DNA from: G963667075 sp963667075 | GTDB lineage: Bacteria; Pseudomonadota; Alphaproteobacteria; Micavibrionales; Micavibrionaceae | NCBI GenBank assembly: GCA_963667075.1 | Contig: OY762938.1 | Span: forward strand, 1,736,001 to 1,800,000 | DNA length: 64,000 nucleotides | Direction of reading: 5' to 3' | Shown: in pieces, positions 7,056-15,239 of the stretch | Position numbering within the stretch: position 1 is the stretch's first letter | Layout of the letters: each line of letters starts with the position of its first letter | Made by a program: the position numbers and the translations under genes | The notes under the pieces: generated by a model | Told to the model about the DNA's origin: nothing | The model's input: only the letters and a program-made list of their open reading frames with translations | Databases searched by the model: none

Positions 7056-8408
7056 ATGTCATCGGCTGTTGAGCAATTAGCAAAGAATACAAACTGGAGT
7101 GCTTTTTCCAAAGCAAAGGAGCTAAAACAAAGGATCTATTTTGTTTTAGGGGCTTTGCTGGTGTACCGTCTTGGCACTTATATCCCTGTGCCGGGGATTG
7201 ACCCGTCGGTCTGGAAGGAAATTTTTAGTCAAAAGAGCGGTGGTATCCTGGATATGTTTAACATGTTCTCGGGTGGTGCGTTGAAACGGATGACCATATT
7301 TGCTTTAAACATTATGCCTTATATTTCGGCCTCTATTATTATGCAACTGGCTACAGCCATGTTCAAAAATCTGGAGGCTATGAAGAAGGAAGGGGAAGCT
7401 GGGCGCACTAAAATTAATCAGTATACGCGCTATTTGACCGTGCTTCTCGCGTCTGTGCAGGCCTATGGGCTGGCTGTAGGACTTGAAAGTATGCAAAGTG
7501 CCAGTGGCTCTGCTGTGATTGATCCAGGGATGTTCTTTCGGTTTTCTACTGTGGTAACGATTGTCGGCGGAACGGTCTTTTTGATGTGGCTGGGTGAGCA
7601 GATTACACAGCGTGGCATTGGTAACGGTATTTCTCTTATCATCTTTGCCGGTATTGTGGCTGAGTTGCCGCGTGCGATTGCCGGAACGCTTGAACTGGGG
7701 CGTCAGGGGCAGTTTAATTTTCTGGCACTGTTGCTGATTATGGCGATGATTGTGGGCGTTATCATATTTATTGTGTATTTCGAGCGTGCGCAAAGACGTG
7801 TGATTGTGCAGTATCCCAAGCGTCAGGTGAGCGGAAATCGTATGACTGGTGGCGATACGAATCATATTCCACTTAAACTGAATATTGCGGGCGTTATTCC
7901 GCCTATCTTTGCGTCTTCTTTATTGCTGCTCCCCATGACAATTGTCGGTTTTAGCGGCGCAGATGGCGGTGATATTACAGCACTGATCTCCCGTTATATG
8001 CAGCATGGTACGGTAAGCTATATGTTGCTCTATGCGGCGTTGATTGTGTTCTTCTCTTTCTTTTATACGTCCATTGTGTTTAACCCGGAAGAGAATGCCG
8101 ATATGCTTCGTCGTAACGGTGGTTTTATCCCCGGTATTCGTCCGGGCCGTAACACGGCAGATTATTTTGACTTTGTGATGACGCGTCTGACTCTTGTTGG
8201 TGCCCTTTATATGGTCTTTATCTGTTTGTTACCGGAAATTCTGATCAGACATTATAACTTGCCGTTTTATTTCGGCGGGACGAGTTTGCTGATCGTTGTG
8301 AGTGTGACGATGGATACCGTAGCACAGATTCACTCACACTTGATTGCGCACCAATATGAGGGGCTGATCAGGAAAGCTAATCTTAAAGGAACAAGAGGAA
8401 GACGATAA
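7056..8408 (+). CDS. secY: preprotein translocase channel subunit SecY
   Basis: The 450-residue protein is the full length expected, with ten predicted membrane segments. Recognisable motifs include RLGTYIPVPGID near the N-terminus, the plug-region FSGGALKRMTIFALNIMPYI, and cytoplasmic-loop sequence VIVQYPKRQVSGNRM. SecY forms the protein-conducting channel with SecE and SecG in the inner membrane. Its stop codon overlaps the adk start (TAATG), so the two are translationally coupled. It is separated from rplO by about 5 kb of inserted DNA. Confidence 0.98.
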   Translation: MSSAVEQLAKNTNWSAFSKAKELKQRIYFVLGALLVYRLGTYIPVPGIDPSVWKEIFSQKSGGILDMFNMFSGGALKRMTIFALNIMPYISASIIMQLATAMFKNLEAMKKEGEAGRTKINQYTRYLTVLLASVQAYGLAVGLESMQSASGSAVIDPGMFFRFSTVVTIVGGTVFLMWLGEQITQRGIGNGISLIIFAGIVAELPRAIAGTLELGRQGQFNFLALLLIMAMIVGVIIFIVYFERAQRRVIVQYPKRQVSGNRMTGGDTNHIPLKLNIAGVIPPIFASSLLLLPMTIVGFSGADGGDITALISRYMQHGTVSYMLLYAALIVFFSFFYTSIVFNPEENADMLRRNGGFIPGIRPGRNTADYFDFVMTRLTLVGALYMVFICLLPEILIRHYNLPFYFGGTSLLIVVSVTMDTVAQIHSHLIAHQYEGLIRKANLKGTRGRR

Positions 8409-8974
8409 TGAACATTATTCTGTTTGGCCCGCCGGGGGCCGGTAAAGGCACGCAAGCTAAATTTATTCAAGAAAAATTTGGTTTAAAGCAGCTCTCGACC
8501 GGGGATCTCTTGCGTGAAGAGATTTCAAAAGGCTCTGACCTTGGCAAGCAGGCCAAAGACGTGATGGATCAGGGGAAACTGGTCTCTGATGACATTGTTA
8601 TCGGTATGATTTCTTCCCGTATGGATCAGGCTGATTGTGCTAAAGGCGTTATCTTTGACGGTTTCCCGCGCAATGTGGCGCAGGCAAAAGCACTTGATGT
8701 GATGCTGGAAGAAAAAGGAAAGCCGCTTGCCGCTGTGGTAGAGCTTGTCGTTGATGAAGCGGCGTTGCTGGACCGTATCCTCAAACGGGCCGAAATCGAA
8801 GGCCGCACAGATGATAATGCAGAGGCGTTAAAAAGCCGTCTGGCAGCCTATCATGACCAAACCGCTCCTGTGCTGCCGCTCTATAAGGAAAAAGGCATTC
8901 ACAAGCCAATAGATGGTATGGGCACGATTGACGGTATTGCAACGGAAATAGAGAGCACCTTGAATTCTCTATAA
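8408..8974 (+). CDS. adk: adenylate kinase (short form)
   Basis: The 188-residue enzyme has the P-loop GPPGAGKGTQAKF, the nucleotide-binding QLSTGDLLREE and the FDGFPRN motif. It interconverts ATP + AMP and 2 ADP. The LID region is short (RAEIEGRTDDNAEALKSRL), as in other alphaproteobacterial short-type enzymes, with no zinc-binding cysteines. It is coupled to secY by a 1-nt overlap. The next gene downstream is on the opposite strand, so the secY-adk transcript probably ends near 9000. Confidence 0.97.
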   Translation: MNIILFGPPGAGKGTQAKFIQEKFGLKQLSTGDLLREEISKGSDLGKQAKDVMDQGKLVSDDIVIGMISSRMDQADCAKGVIFDGFPRNVAQAKALDVMLEEKGKPLAAVVELVVDEAALLDRILKRAEIEGRTDDNAEALKSRLAAYHDQTAPVLPLYKEKGIHKPIDGMGTIDGIATEIESTLNSL

Positions 8975-9002
8975 ACGCTTTTGTTTGGCGTAGTGCCCCA
9001 TT

Positions 9003-9299
9003 TTATACGATCTTGGGGCGTCCAATATCTTTAGTGGGGGGCGACTTTTTTCTGTTTTCTATGAGAATAAAAGGCTCTTGTTTATGGGATGAAGGCTCCC
9101 CAGCTTCCGAAGGTGGGGCGCGAAGGGCCATTGTATACTCTTTATTTAATGATGAGAGAATAGGGATATCAGGCGTATTCTGGTGCTCTTGTGCCGTTGT
9201 TACAACTTGATGGGTGGGGTGTTGTATGGGATATAGAGCACCGCAAGCAATGGCTAGTGCAAATGCAACTGTGACTGGGAACGTTGGTTTGTTTATCAT
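9003..9299 (-). CDS. small exported or membrane-anchored protein, unknown function
   Basis: The 98-residue product begins with a short basic end and a hydrophobic stretch (PVTVAFALAIACGALY), then a hydrophilic Pro/Ser/Lys-rich remainder. This suggests a signal anchor or signal peptide. TGAGGT lies 6 nt before the ATG. It faces adk tail to tail and is divergent from the rpsM promoter, so it is an insertion into an otherwise conserved ribosomal gene string. No family was recognised. Confidence 0.5.
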   Translation of the reverse strand: MINKPTFPVTVAFALAIACGALYPIQHPTHQVVTTAQEHQNTPDIPILSSLNKEYTMALRAPPSEAGEPSSHKQEPFILIENRKKSPPTKDIGRPKIV

Positions 9300-9438
9300 T
9301 TTTTACCTCACTACAAAAAAACGATATTTAACATAATAAATAGCCCGGGAAAAGTCAAGCATAATGGATGCTGTTTTAGGATAAGCCTAAAAGATAAAGG
9401 GCGCAGGGCATAAAATAATAAATGTTCTCAAAAACTTG

Positions 9439-9466
9439 TTGACCTTTCTTGTTTTATTCCTATAAT
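9439..9466 (+). promoter_or_regulatory. strong sigma-70-type promoter for rpsM-rpsK-rpoA-rplQ
   Basis: TTGACC (9439-9444) and TATAAT (9461-9466) are 16 bp apart. This is a near-consensus pair, leaving a leader of about 110 nt before rpsM. It makes the alpha operon independent of secY-adk. Confidence 0.8.
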
Positions 9467-9500
9467 GCGGCCGTTCTCGGAGCATTTTTTTTGTTTTGAG

Positions 9501-9552
9501 CCCTTTTCCTTTTGGGGGAAAGGTTTGGTTTACGAACCGGTGTGACGGTTCG
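9501..9552 (+). promoter_or_regulatory. structured leader of the alpha operon
   Basis: Two hairpins lie between the promoter and rpsM. One is CCTTTTCC/GGAAAGG (about 9502-9523, one bulge). The other is a perfect CGAACCG-GTGTGA-CGGTTCG (9533-9539 with 9546-9552), about 30 nt before the start codon. Position suggests an autoregulatory site for a ribosomal protein, by analogy with the S4 site of the Escherichia coli alpha operon; this is inference. Confidence 0.45.
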
Positions 9553-9584
9553 GTTTGAAATTAATATATAAGGAGTTATGAAAC

Positions 9585-9956
9585 ATGGCACGTATCGCAG
9601 GTGTGAACGTTCCGGATAATAAGCGCGCTGTTATTGCGCTGACCTATATCCACGGCATTGGTAATACAAAAGCAAGACAGATTCTGGATGCCGTTGGCAT
9701 TGATCTGGCGCGTCGTATGAAAGATCTGACAGAAGATGAGTTGAACAATATCCGTAAGGAAGTTGAATCCGATAGCTACAAGATTGAAGGTGATCTTCGT
9801 CGTGAAGTGTCTATGAACATCAAGCGTTTGATGGATATGGGCTGTAATCGCGGTCTGCGTCACCGTAGAGGTCTTCCTGTTCGCGGGCAAAGAACAAAAA
9901 CAAATGCCCGTACACGCAAAGGACCAGCAAAAGCTATTGCTGGCAAGAAGAAGTAG
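9585..9956 (+). CDS. rpsM: 30S ribosomal protein S13
   Basis: The 123-residue protein starts MARIAGVNVPDNKRAVIALT and contains the S13 helix-two-turn-helix region and the C-terminal basic tail (LRHRRGLPVRGQRTKTNART). S13 sits in the head of the small subunit and contacts the P-site tRNA and L5. An AAGGAG ribosome-binding site precedes the ATG. It is the first gene of the transcript from the 9439 promoter and is followed 17 nt later by rpsK. Confidence 0.98.
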   Translation: MARIAGVNVPDNKRAVIALTYIHGIGNTKARQILDAVGIDLARRMKDLTEDELNNIRKEVESDSYKIEGDLRREVSMNIKRLMDMGCNRGLRHRRGLPVRGQRTKTNARTRKGPAKAIAGKKK

Positions 9957-9973
9957 GATAGGAAGGTATAATT

Positions 9974-10360
9974 ATGGCTAAAGTGGCTAAAAAAGTAAAA
10001 AAGATTAAAAAGAATATTACGTCTGGTGTGGCACACGTAGTTTCTACATTTAATAATACGATGATTACAATCACTGATGCACAAGGTAATGCTGTGTCGT
10101 GGTCGTCTGCCGGTATGATGGGGTTTAAAGGCTCTCGAAAATCAACGCCTTATGCAGCGCAAATGGCAGCTGAGGATGCCGGGCGTAAGGCGCAGGAACA
10201 TGGCATGAAGGAACTTGAGGTTAATGTTAAAGGGCCGGGTTCAGGGCGCGAATCAGCTTTGCGTGCGTTGCAGTCTGTCGGCTTTACGATTCGTTCGATC
10301 AAAGACATTACACCCATTCCTCATAATGGTTGTCGCCCGAAGAAAAAGCGTCGCGTGTAA
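9974..10360 (+). CDS. rpsK: 30S ribosomal protein S11
   Basis: The 128-residue protein contains the S11 signature around FNNTMITITDAQGNAVSWSS and ends VGFTIRSIKDITPIPHNGC followed by RPKKKRRV, the usual S11 C-terminus. S11 lies on the platform of the small subunit, next to the mRNA exit. The gene is in canonical order between rpsM and rpoA. Confidence 0.98.
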   Translation: MAKVAKKVKKIKKNITSGVAHVVSTFNNTMITITDAQGNAVSWSSAGMMGFKGSRKSTPYAAQMAAEDAGRKAQEHGMKELEVNVKGPGSGRESALRALQSVGFTIRSIKDITPIPHNGCRPKKKRRV

Positions 10361-10384
10361 TTCTGCTGATCTTTTAGATTCATA

Positions 10385-10402
10385 TACTACTACTACTACT
10401 AC
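10385..10402 (+). repeat. (TAC)6 microsatellite before rpoA
   Basis: Six perfect TAC triplets occur in the rpsK-rpoA gap, followed by two copies of ACGTTTTT. Together they lie about 15-50 nt upstream of the TTG start of rpoA. Confidence 0.9.
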
Positions 10403-10433
10403 GTTTTTACGTTTTTAGAAAAAGGAGCAAACC

Positions 10434-11456
10434 TTGATACAGAAAAACTGGCTGGAACTGATTAAGCCTTCAAAAGTTGAAATTGATCGCAATGAAAATA
10501 TCCCGACTGCGGGTAAGATTGTGGTTGAGCCTTTGGAACGGGGCTTTGGTTTGACACTTGGTAATGCGATGCGTCGTATTTTGTTGTCTTCGCTGCAGGG
10601 AGCGGCCGTTACGGCTGTTCAGATTGATGGCGTTCTTCATGAATTCTCTTCTATTGAAGGGGTGCGCGAAGATGTAACCGACATCATTTTGAACATTAAG
10701 GCGATTGCCGTTCGTATGCATGTTGAAGGACCTAAGAAAATGCGTCTGTCTGCGACCGGGCCTTGTGAAGTGACCGCTGGCATGATTGAAGCTGGGGCTG
10801 ATATTGAAATTATGAATCCCGATCTTGTGATTTGTACACTGGACCGCGGGGCTAAATTTAATATGGAGATGACAGTAAATACGGGGAACGGTTACCGTCC
10901 GGCATCTCAAAACCGTCCGGAAGAAGCACCGGTAGGGCTTATTCCTGTGGACAGTGTGTTCTCACCAGTGCGCAAAGTGACATACGAAGTTGAAGATACA
11001 CGCGTGGGGCAAATTACTGACTATGACAGGCTGGCACTTTCTATTGAAACAAATGGTGTTGTGACGCCTGAAGATGCTGTAGCATTTGCAGCGCGTATCA
11101 TGCAGGATCAACTTTCTGTGTTTATTAATTTCGATGAACCTGAAGATGAGACAGCTGAAGAAGAAGAGGAAGAACTGCCATTCAACAAGAATCTGCTGCG
11201 CAAAGTTGAAGAGCTTGAGCTTTCTGTTCGTTCTGCAAATTGCCTTAAAAACGACAATATTGTTTATATCGGTGATTTGGTTCAGAAAAGCGAAAGTGAC
11301 ATGCTGCGTACACCAAACTTTGGTCGTAAATCATTGAACGAAATCAAAGAAGTGCTGTCCACCATGGGCTTGCATCTTGGTATGCAGGTTGAAGGCTGGC
11401 CACCAGAAAATATTGAGGAACTGGCGCATAAGCTGGATGATCCTTATAGCGCGTAG
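10434..11456 (+). CDS. rpoA: RNA polymerase alpha subunit
   Basis: The 340-residue subunit has the N-terminal dimerisation domain (GFGLTLGNAMRRILLSSLQG at about residues 37-56) and the C-terminal DNA- and activator-binding domain (about 255-325, including LSVRSANCLKN and RTPNFGRKSLNEIKEVL). The linker is acidic (DETAEEEEEE). The start is a TTG at 10434: an AAAGGAG site lies at the right distance and the encoded MIQKNWLELIKPSKVE matches the family N-terminus. A non-ATG start on such a highly expressed gene is unusual. Confidence 0.97.
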   Translation: MIQKNWLELIKPSKVEIDRNENIPTAGKIVVEPLERGFGLTLGNAMRRILLSSLQGAAVTAVQIDGVLHEFSSIEGVREDVTDIILNIKAIAVRMHVEGPKKMRLSATGPCEVTAGMIEAGADIEIMNPDLVICTLDRGAKFNMEMTVNTGNGYRPASQNRPEEAPVGLIPVDSVFSPVRKVTYEVEDTRVGQITDYDRLALSIETNGVVTPEDAVAFAARIMQDQLSVFINFDEPEDETAEEEEEELPFNKNLLRKVEELELSVRSANCLKNDNIVYIGDLVQKSESDMLRTPNFGRKSLNEIKEVLSTMGLHLGMQVEGWPPENIEELAHKLDDPYSA

Positions 11457-11583
11457 TAATAAGTGAATAGGGGTGTCGTGCCCCGCCCTGCCTGTTAACG
11501 GTGTTGTTTTGCTGGTGACAGGCAGTAGTTTAATGGCTCTTACCCTGTAAGGCCGCTGCTTAAAAAGGAAAGGAAAAAGAGAT

Positions 11584-12030
11584 ATGAAACACCGTATTAA
11601 ACAGCGTAAACTGAATCGTACAAGCTCACACCGTAAAGCCATGCTGGCCAATATGGCGGCTGCGCTCATCAAGCATGAGCAAATTACAACAACTTTGCCA
11701 AAAGCCAAAGAGCTTCGCCCTTATGTCGAAAAGCTGATTACCCTTGGTAAAAAAGGTGGCCTTTCCAATCGTCGTAAAGCTATTTCTACGATGCGTGATG
11801 AGACACAAGCGGCTAAAATCTTTGATGTGCTTGCTGAACGCTATGCAAAACGCCCCGGCGGTTATTGCCGTATTATGAAGGCTGGCTTCCGTTATGGTGA
11901 TAATGCGCCTATGGCTGTGATTGAGCTGGTTGATCGTGATGTAGAAGCCAAAGGAAAAGATAGCGGCCCGGTTCAAAATTTTGATGATATGGACCTCGCA
12001 CCGGAAACAGCAAAAGAAGCTGTCGCTTAA
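11584..12030 (+). CDS. rplQ: 50S ribosomal protein L17
   Basis: The 148-residue protein starts MKHRIKQRKLNRTSSHRKAM and carries the L17 region LPKAKELRPYVEKLITLGKK and CRIMKAGFRYGDNAPMAVIE. L17 lies near the peptide exit tunnel. It has a C-terminal acidic extension of about 25 residues compared with the minimal L17. An AAAGGAAAGGA run precedes the ATG. It is the last gene of the alpha operon and is followed by a strong terminator. Confidence 0.98.
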   Translation: MKHRIKQRKLNRTSSHRKAMLANMAAALIKHEQITTTLPKAKELRPYVEKLITLGKKGGLSNRRKAISTMRDETQAAKIFDVLAERYAKRPGGYCRIMKAGFRYGDNAPMAVIELVDRDVEAKGKDSGPVQNFDDMDLAPETAKEAVA

Positions 12031-12053
12031 GCGATTAAATAAAATAGAGAATT

Positions 12054-12090
12054 TAAAAAAAAGCGGGGCTAATTGCACCGCTTTTTTTTA
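12054..12090 (+). terminator. intrinsic terminator of the alpha operon
   Basis: AAAAAAAGCGG pairs with CCGCTTTTTTTT around an 11-nt loop, 25-60 nt after the rplQ stop. The stem runs directly into eight T residues. Confidence 0.9.
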
Positions 12091-12092
12091 GT

Positions 12093-12234
12093 TATAGTCG
12101 GTTAGAAGAAGACTCAACGTGCGGTGTCATACCGGACACTGATCCGGTATCCAGTCAAATAATGTGCACGGCATAGGCCGTGCTCTTTGTTCTGGAGTCA
12201 CGCTGTTTATGTTCGGCCTAAAAGGCCTCTATAG
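12093..12234 (+). repeat. full copy (A) of the dispersed ~140-bp repeat
   Basis: The repeat contains an ATACCGG.../...CCGGTAT hairpin, a GCACGGCATAGGCCGTGC near-palindrome and a GGCCTAAAAGGCC hairpin. Its reverse complement recurs at 51903-52040 with about 90% identity by eye. It ends in CTCTATAG, and the TAG is the stop codon of the minus-strand gene at 12229. Confidence 0.85.
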
Positions 12235-12570
12235 CTTTGGTTCTGCAGTTTTTGGCTCTGTTGGATTTTCTTCTTTACGTCTGGTAAAGGCTAAAGTGCC
12301 ATAGACACCTGCGCCTAAGATAAGAACTGTATGTGCGACATTGAATCCTATTCTCCATTTATTTGATAGGCTAATGTATTCTTTCGTTTCTTGTGTGAGT
12401 GATGTTATTTCACGATGGTATATAGCAGAAGCGTGTCTGCTTTGAATAACGGCACGGTCAATGTCTGTTAAAGAGTTTTCTGAAACAGATGTGGAGTTAT
12501 ACGGAATAAGAGATCCGGCGACAAATAAGCTTGCCGCCATAAACAGAGTTGATAACGATATTTTTTTCAT
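12229..12570 (-). CDS. small membrane protein, unknown function
   Basis: The 113-residue protein has an N-terminal signal-like segment (LSTLFMAASLFVAGSLI), a polar middle of about 50 residues and a second membrane segment (VAHTVLILGAGVYGTLAF) before a Lys/Glu/Pro-rich tail. No family was recognised. The stop codon lies inside the right end of dispersed repeat A, so the repeat may have trimmed or supplied the C-terminus. It is convergent with rplQ. Confidence 0.55.
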   Translation of the reverse strand: MKKISLSTLFMAASLFVAGSLIPYNSTSVSENSLTDIDRAVIQSRHASAIYHREITSLTQETKEYISLSNKWRIGFNVAHTVLILGAGVYGTLAFTRRKEENPTEPKTAEPKL

Positions 12571-12628
12571 TTCTACACTTTCAAATTATAGTCGTTTTTT
12601 GTTGTTAACATAAATCTAAATATGAAGC

Positions 12629-12656
12629 AAAAAAAAGCCGTCTAAAGAGACGGCTT
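12629..12656 (-). terminator. intrinsic terminator reading toward lower coordinates
   Basis: AAGCCGTCT (12635-12643) pairs with AGACGGCTT (12648-12656), and the minus-strand transcript then enters a run of T. It probably ends transcription of the rluD-like gene, with about 190 bp of AT-rich, gene-free DNA between. Confidence 0.75.
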
Positions 12657-12846
12657 GATAAGTTTTGGGTACCAGAATGGATGACGTGGAGTCAAAAAAA
12701 CTTGCTAAATTCAACTAAATATAAAAACTAAAAAATATCCTTACGGACAAAAAACCTTATACTTTTAATTTACATAAAAATTGTTATAAAATCAAGTGTT
12801 ATTTTATGGAAATATATACAAAGGTCAAAAAATAAGCCCTTTTGCT

Positions 12847-13812
12847 TTAGAACAGGTTAAGGAGCTGCATGAAGTCATCTGGCAGGGGGGCTTGAAAATG
12901 CATTTCTTCGCCTGAGTTTGGGTGAATGAATGAGATCTTGTGGGCATGCAGGGCTTGTCTTGGGAAAGAGAGTGTTTCTTTAATGATCTCTTCACTGTAA
13001 CTGCCTTTACGCAATGCGCCTTCGATTTCCGTTTTTTGCGCATAGTAAAGCGGATCACCGATTATGGGATGTTTTATAGAGGTCATATGGACCCGTATCT
13101 GGTGTGTACGACCACTTTCCAGTTTGCATTCAATGAGGCTTAAGGCGTCATTGTAATTTTTCTTTACGGTGTAATGTGTAACGGCGTCTCGTCCGCGTTT
13201 GTAGTCTATGGCCATTTTTGTTCGGCTGACAGGGTGTCTGCCGATGGGTTTATCAACTTTACCTTTTAGAGGGGCCGGGCATTTTAGAACGAGGGCCAGA
13301 TAAATACGGCTTAAGGTACGGGAGGCTAACTGAGCGGAGAGCTTTCTGTGCGCTTTATCTCGTTTGGCGGCCACCATGAGCCCGCTTGTGTCTTTATCGA
13401 GCCTGTGGACGATGCCAGGGCGTCTTACGCCGCCTATACCGGATAGAGTATCACCGCAGTGATGGAGGAGAGCGTTGACCAGCGTGCCTGTCCAGTTTCC
13501 TGCGCCGGGATGAACAACGAGTCCGGCTTGTTTGTTGATGACCAGAAGATCGTCATCTTCATACAGGATGTCGAGTGGAATATTTTCGGCTTCCGGTTCG
13601 TATTCTTTGAGTTCTGGCAAGTCGAAGACCAGAGAAGAACCACCGGCGACTTTGAACGAAGGTGTTGTGCATACAGTGCCATCAATTTTGATGGCGCCAT
13701 CCAGAATAAGCTGTTTCAAATAGGACCTTGAATAATCAGGGCAAAGTTCGACAAGCAGTTTGTCTAGCCTTTGTTTAGCCTGTTCTGGCGGGATGCTAAA
13801 AGTATCAGTCAT
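12847..13812 (-). CDS. rluD: RluA/RluD-family 23S rRNA pseudouridine synthase
   Basis: An S4 RNA-binding domain lies at about residues 10-70 (RLDKLLVELCPDYSRSYLKQ). The catalytic domain contains HRLDKDTSGLMVAAK, whose Asp is the catalytic residue, and later SGRTHQIRVH. The domain order and length match RluD, which modifies helix 69 of 23S rRNA; assignment to RluD rather than RluC rests on general similarity. The ATG at 13812 (MTDTFSIPPEQAKQRLD) is preferred over a TTG 15 nt upstream, though neither has a good ribosome-binding site. It lies 28 nt after the stop of the exported-protein gene. Confidence 0.88.
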   Translation of the reverse strand: MTDTFSIPPEQAKQRLDKLLVELCPDYSRSYLKQLILDGAIKIDGTVCTTPSFKVAGGSSLVFDLPELKEYEPEAENIPLDILYEDDDLLVINKQAGLVVHPGAGNWTGTLVNALLHHCGDTLSGIGGVRRPGIVHRLDKDTSGLMVAAKRDKAHRKLSAQLASRTLSRIYLALVLKCPAPLKGKVDKPIGRHPVSRTKMAIDYKRGRDAVTHYTVKKNYNDALSLIECKLESGRTHQIRVHMTSIKHPIIGDPLYYAQKTEIEGALRKGSYSEEIIKETLSFPRQALHAHKISFIHPNSGEEMHFQAPLPDDFMQLLNLF

Positions 13813-13840
13813 GAGATATATGCACAAATAATTAAAAGGA

Positions 13841-15178
13841 TCAGGGAATGAATAAACCTTCTCGACAGGGATCTGCGTATTTCTCTAAAGGAGGAACCGC
13901 CATCATCCAGGCGTCATAGGTCGTGTAGGTTTTATCTTTTTTATTCTCCGGGTCAGCATATCCTGTTTGTGCCATACCGGCAACATAGCGCATGCCATTG
14001 TCACGTCTGATAAGGCGGTATGCTTCACTGTGCGCGCCCTCAATATAGGCATCGTCACGCATTGTATAACCTTCCGGTGACAGGGTAAGGAGCCTGATGT
14101 GAGATCTGCCGGCATTCATCGTTTTGATCGGGGCGGCATTCATTAAAACCGTCGTACGGCCATCTTTTTCTGTTGTGAGGTCATGAGAGGTGTAGGCGTA
14201 TCGTCCCGTATAAAATCGTTGCCAGACAGGATTACCAACTTCATCAACGTTTAGGACCCAACCTGCGGAATCCGGCCCGGTACTGGGCAGGGCATTGCCG
14301 GCAGCGATAAAGCTTTTGTTGCGTAGTTGCCTGGCTGTTTTTAGTTCGGCAAAACGGCCTCTGGGGAAGGTGCGTCTCCATTGTATGCCGCCTTCGTCGT
14401 TGATTCTAACCAGCCATCCCGCGTTTCTGCCATCATCCAGAAGGATATGTCCAGCACCGATCAGGCTGCCATTATCCAGAAGGGAAAGAGAAAACATGCG
14501 ATTAGGTGTGCCAATCAAATAAGCCCTGCGCCAAAGCTCGTTTCCTGATGTTGAAAAACGAATGATGACGGTGTGTTGTTCATCTTTTTCTGCTTGGCCT
14601 GCGTGCCCTGTTGGGGTTTCTTTTCCAGTGGCCAGTGCCAGAAGATAACCGCCCTGATCTCCGGCCTCCAGCAGATATTCCGGTGTTAGATCATATTCTT
14701 TGTCCCAGAATTCCTTCTTTCTTAAAAGTGCGCCAGCTTTATCAAAAAAGAGCAGGGAGAGCCCTTTTTTCTTATCTTTTTCGATTTGGCCAAGGATAGC
14801 GATCTGATTGCCAATGGATTCTGCCGAAGATATCTTTTTAAGCCCTTTACTCTTTATCCGTTTTTCCCACATGATCCGCCCTAGATGATTGAGTTCTGCA
14901 AACAGAATATGGGTGTCTGTGTCTGTCATTGAGCGGGTTTCACCCATGGTGAGCAGAAAATTATTTTCAAGTGGTACAGCGCCGACAAAGCGGTCCATAC
15001 CTTCAATACCGATCATACGCCGCCACATGCTGGAGCTGCCAAACATGGGGGCACGTAAGGGGGTTATGATCTCATAGACTTGTGAACATTCGGGACGTTT
15101 TTGTGCCAGCGCAGCCTCTGGCATTGTCATGAGGCTGGCAAGAAAGAACAAAAGGGCTAGGACAGGATGATATCTCAT
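13841..15178 (-). CDS. exported protein with repetitive beta-strand architecture, unknown function
   Basis: From the ATG at 15178 the protein is 445 residues long and starts with a clear signal peptide (HPVLALLFFLASLMTM, cleavage near AALAQ). The mature part repeats a motif of the type GxxxWxxxF/Y about every 45-60 residues (for example DEGGIQWRRTFPRGRF, EVGNPVWQRFYTGRY, STSGNELWRRAYLIG), which resembles a beta-propeller of the kind found in PQQ- or delta-60-type repeat proteins. It is likely periplasmic. The open frame continues 23 codons upstream but has no export signal there. It forms a minus-strand group with glk and the rluD-like gene. Confidence 0.75.
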   Translation of the reverse strand: MRYHPVLALLFFLASLMTMPEAALAQKRPECSQVYEIITPLRAPMFGSSSMWRRMIGIEGMDRFVGAVPLENNFLLTMGETRSMTDTDTHILFAELNHLGRIMWEKRIKSKGLKKISSAESIGNQIAILGQIEKDKKKGLSLLFFDKAGALLRKKEFWDKEYDLTPEYLLEAGDQGGYLLALATGKETPTGHAGQAEKDEQHTVIIRFSTSGNELWRRAYLIGTPNRMFSLSLLDNGSLIGAGHILLDDGRNAGWLVRINDEGGIQWRRTFPRGRFAELKTARQLRNKSFIAAGNALPSTGPDSAGWVLNVDEVGNPVWQRFYTGRYAYTSHDLTTEKDGRTTVLMNAAPIKTMNAGRSHIRLLTLSPEGYTMRDDAYIEGAHSEAYRLIRRDNGMRYVAGMAQTGYADPENKKDKTYTTYDAWMMAVPPLEKYADPCREGLFIP

Positions 15179-15239
15179 ATTGCTAGTAAGATGATAGATA
15201 TGCTGTCTCTGGTCAAGCCTCATAAATGGTTTTGCTTTT

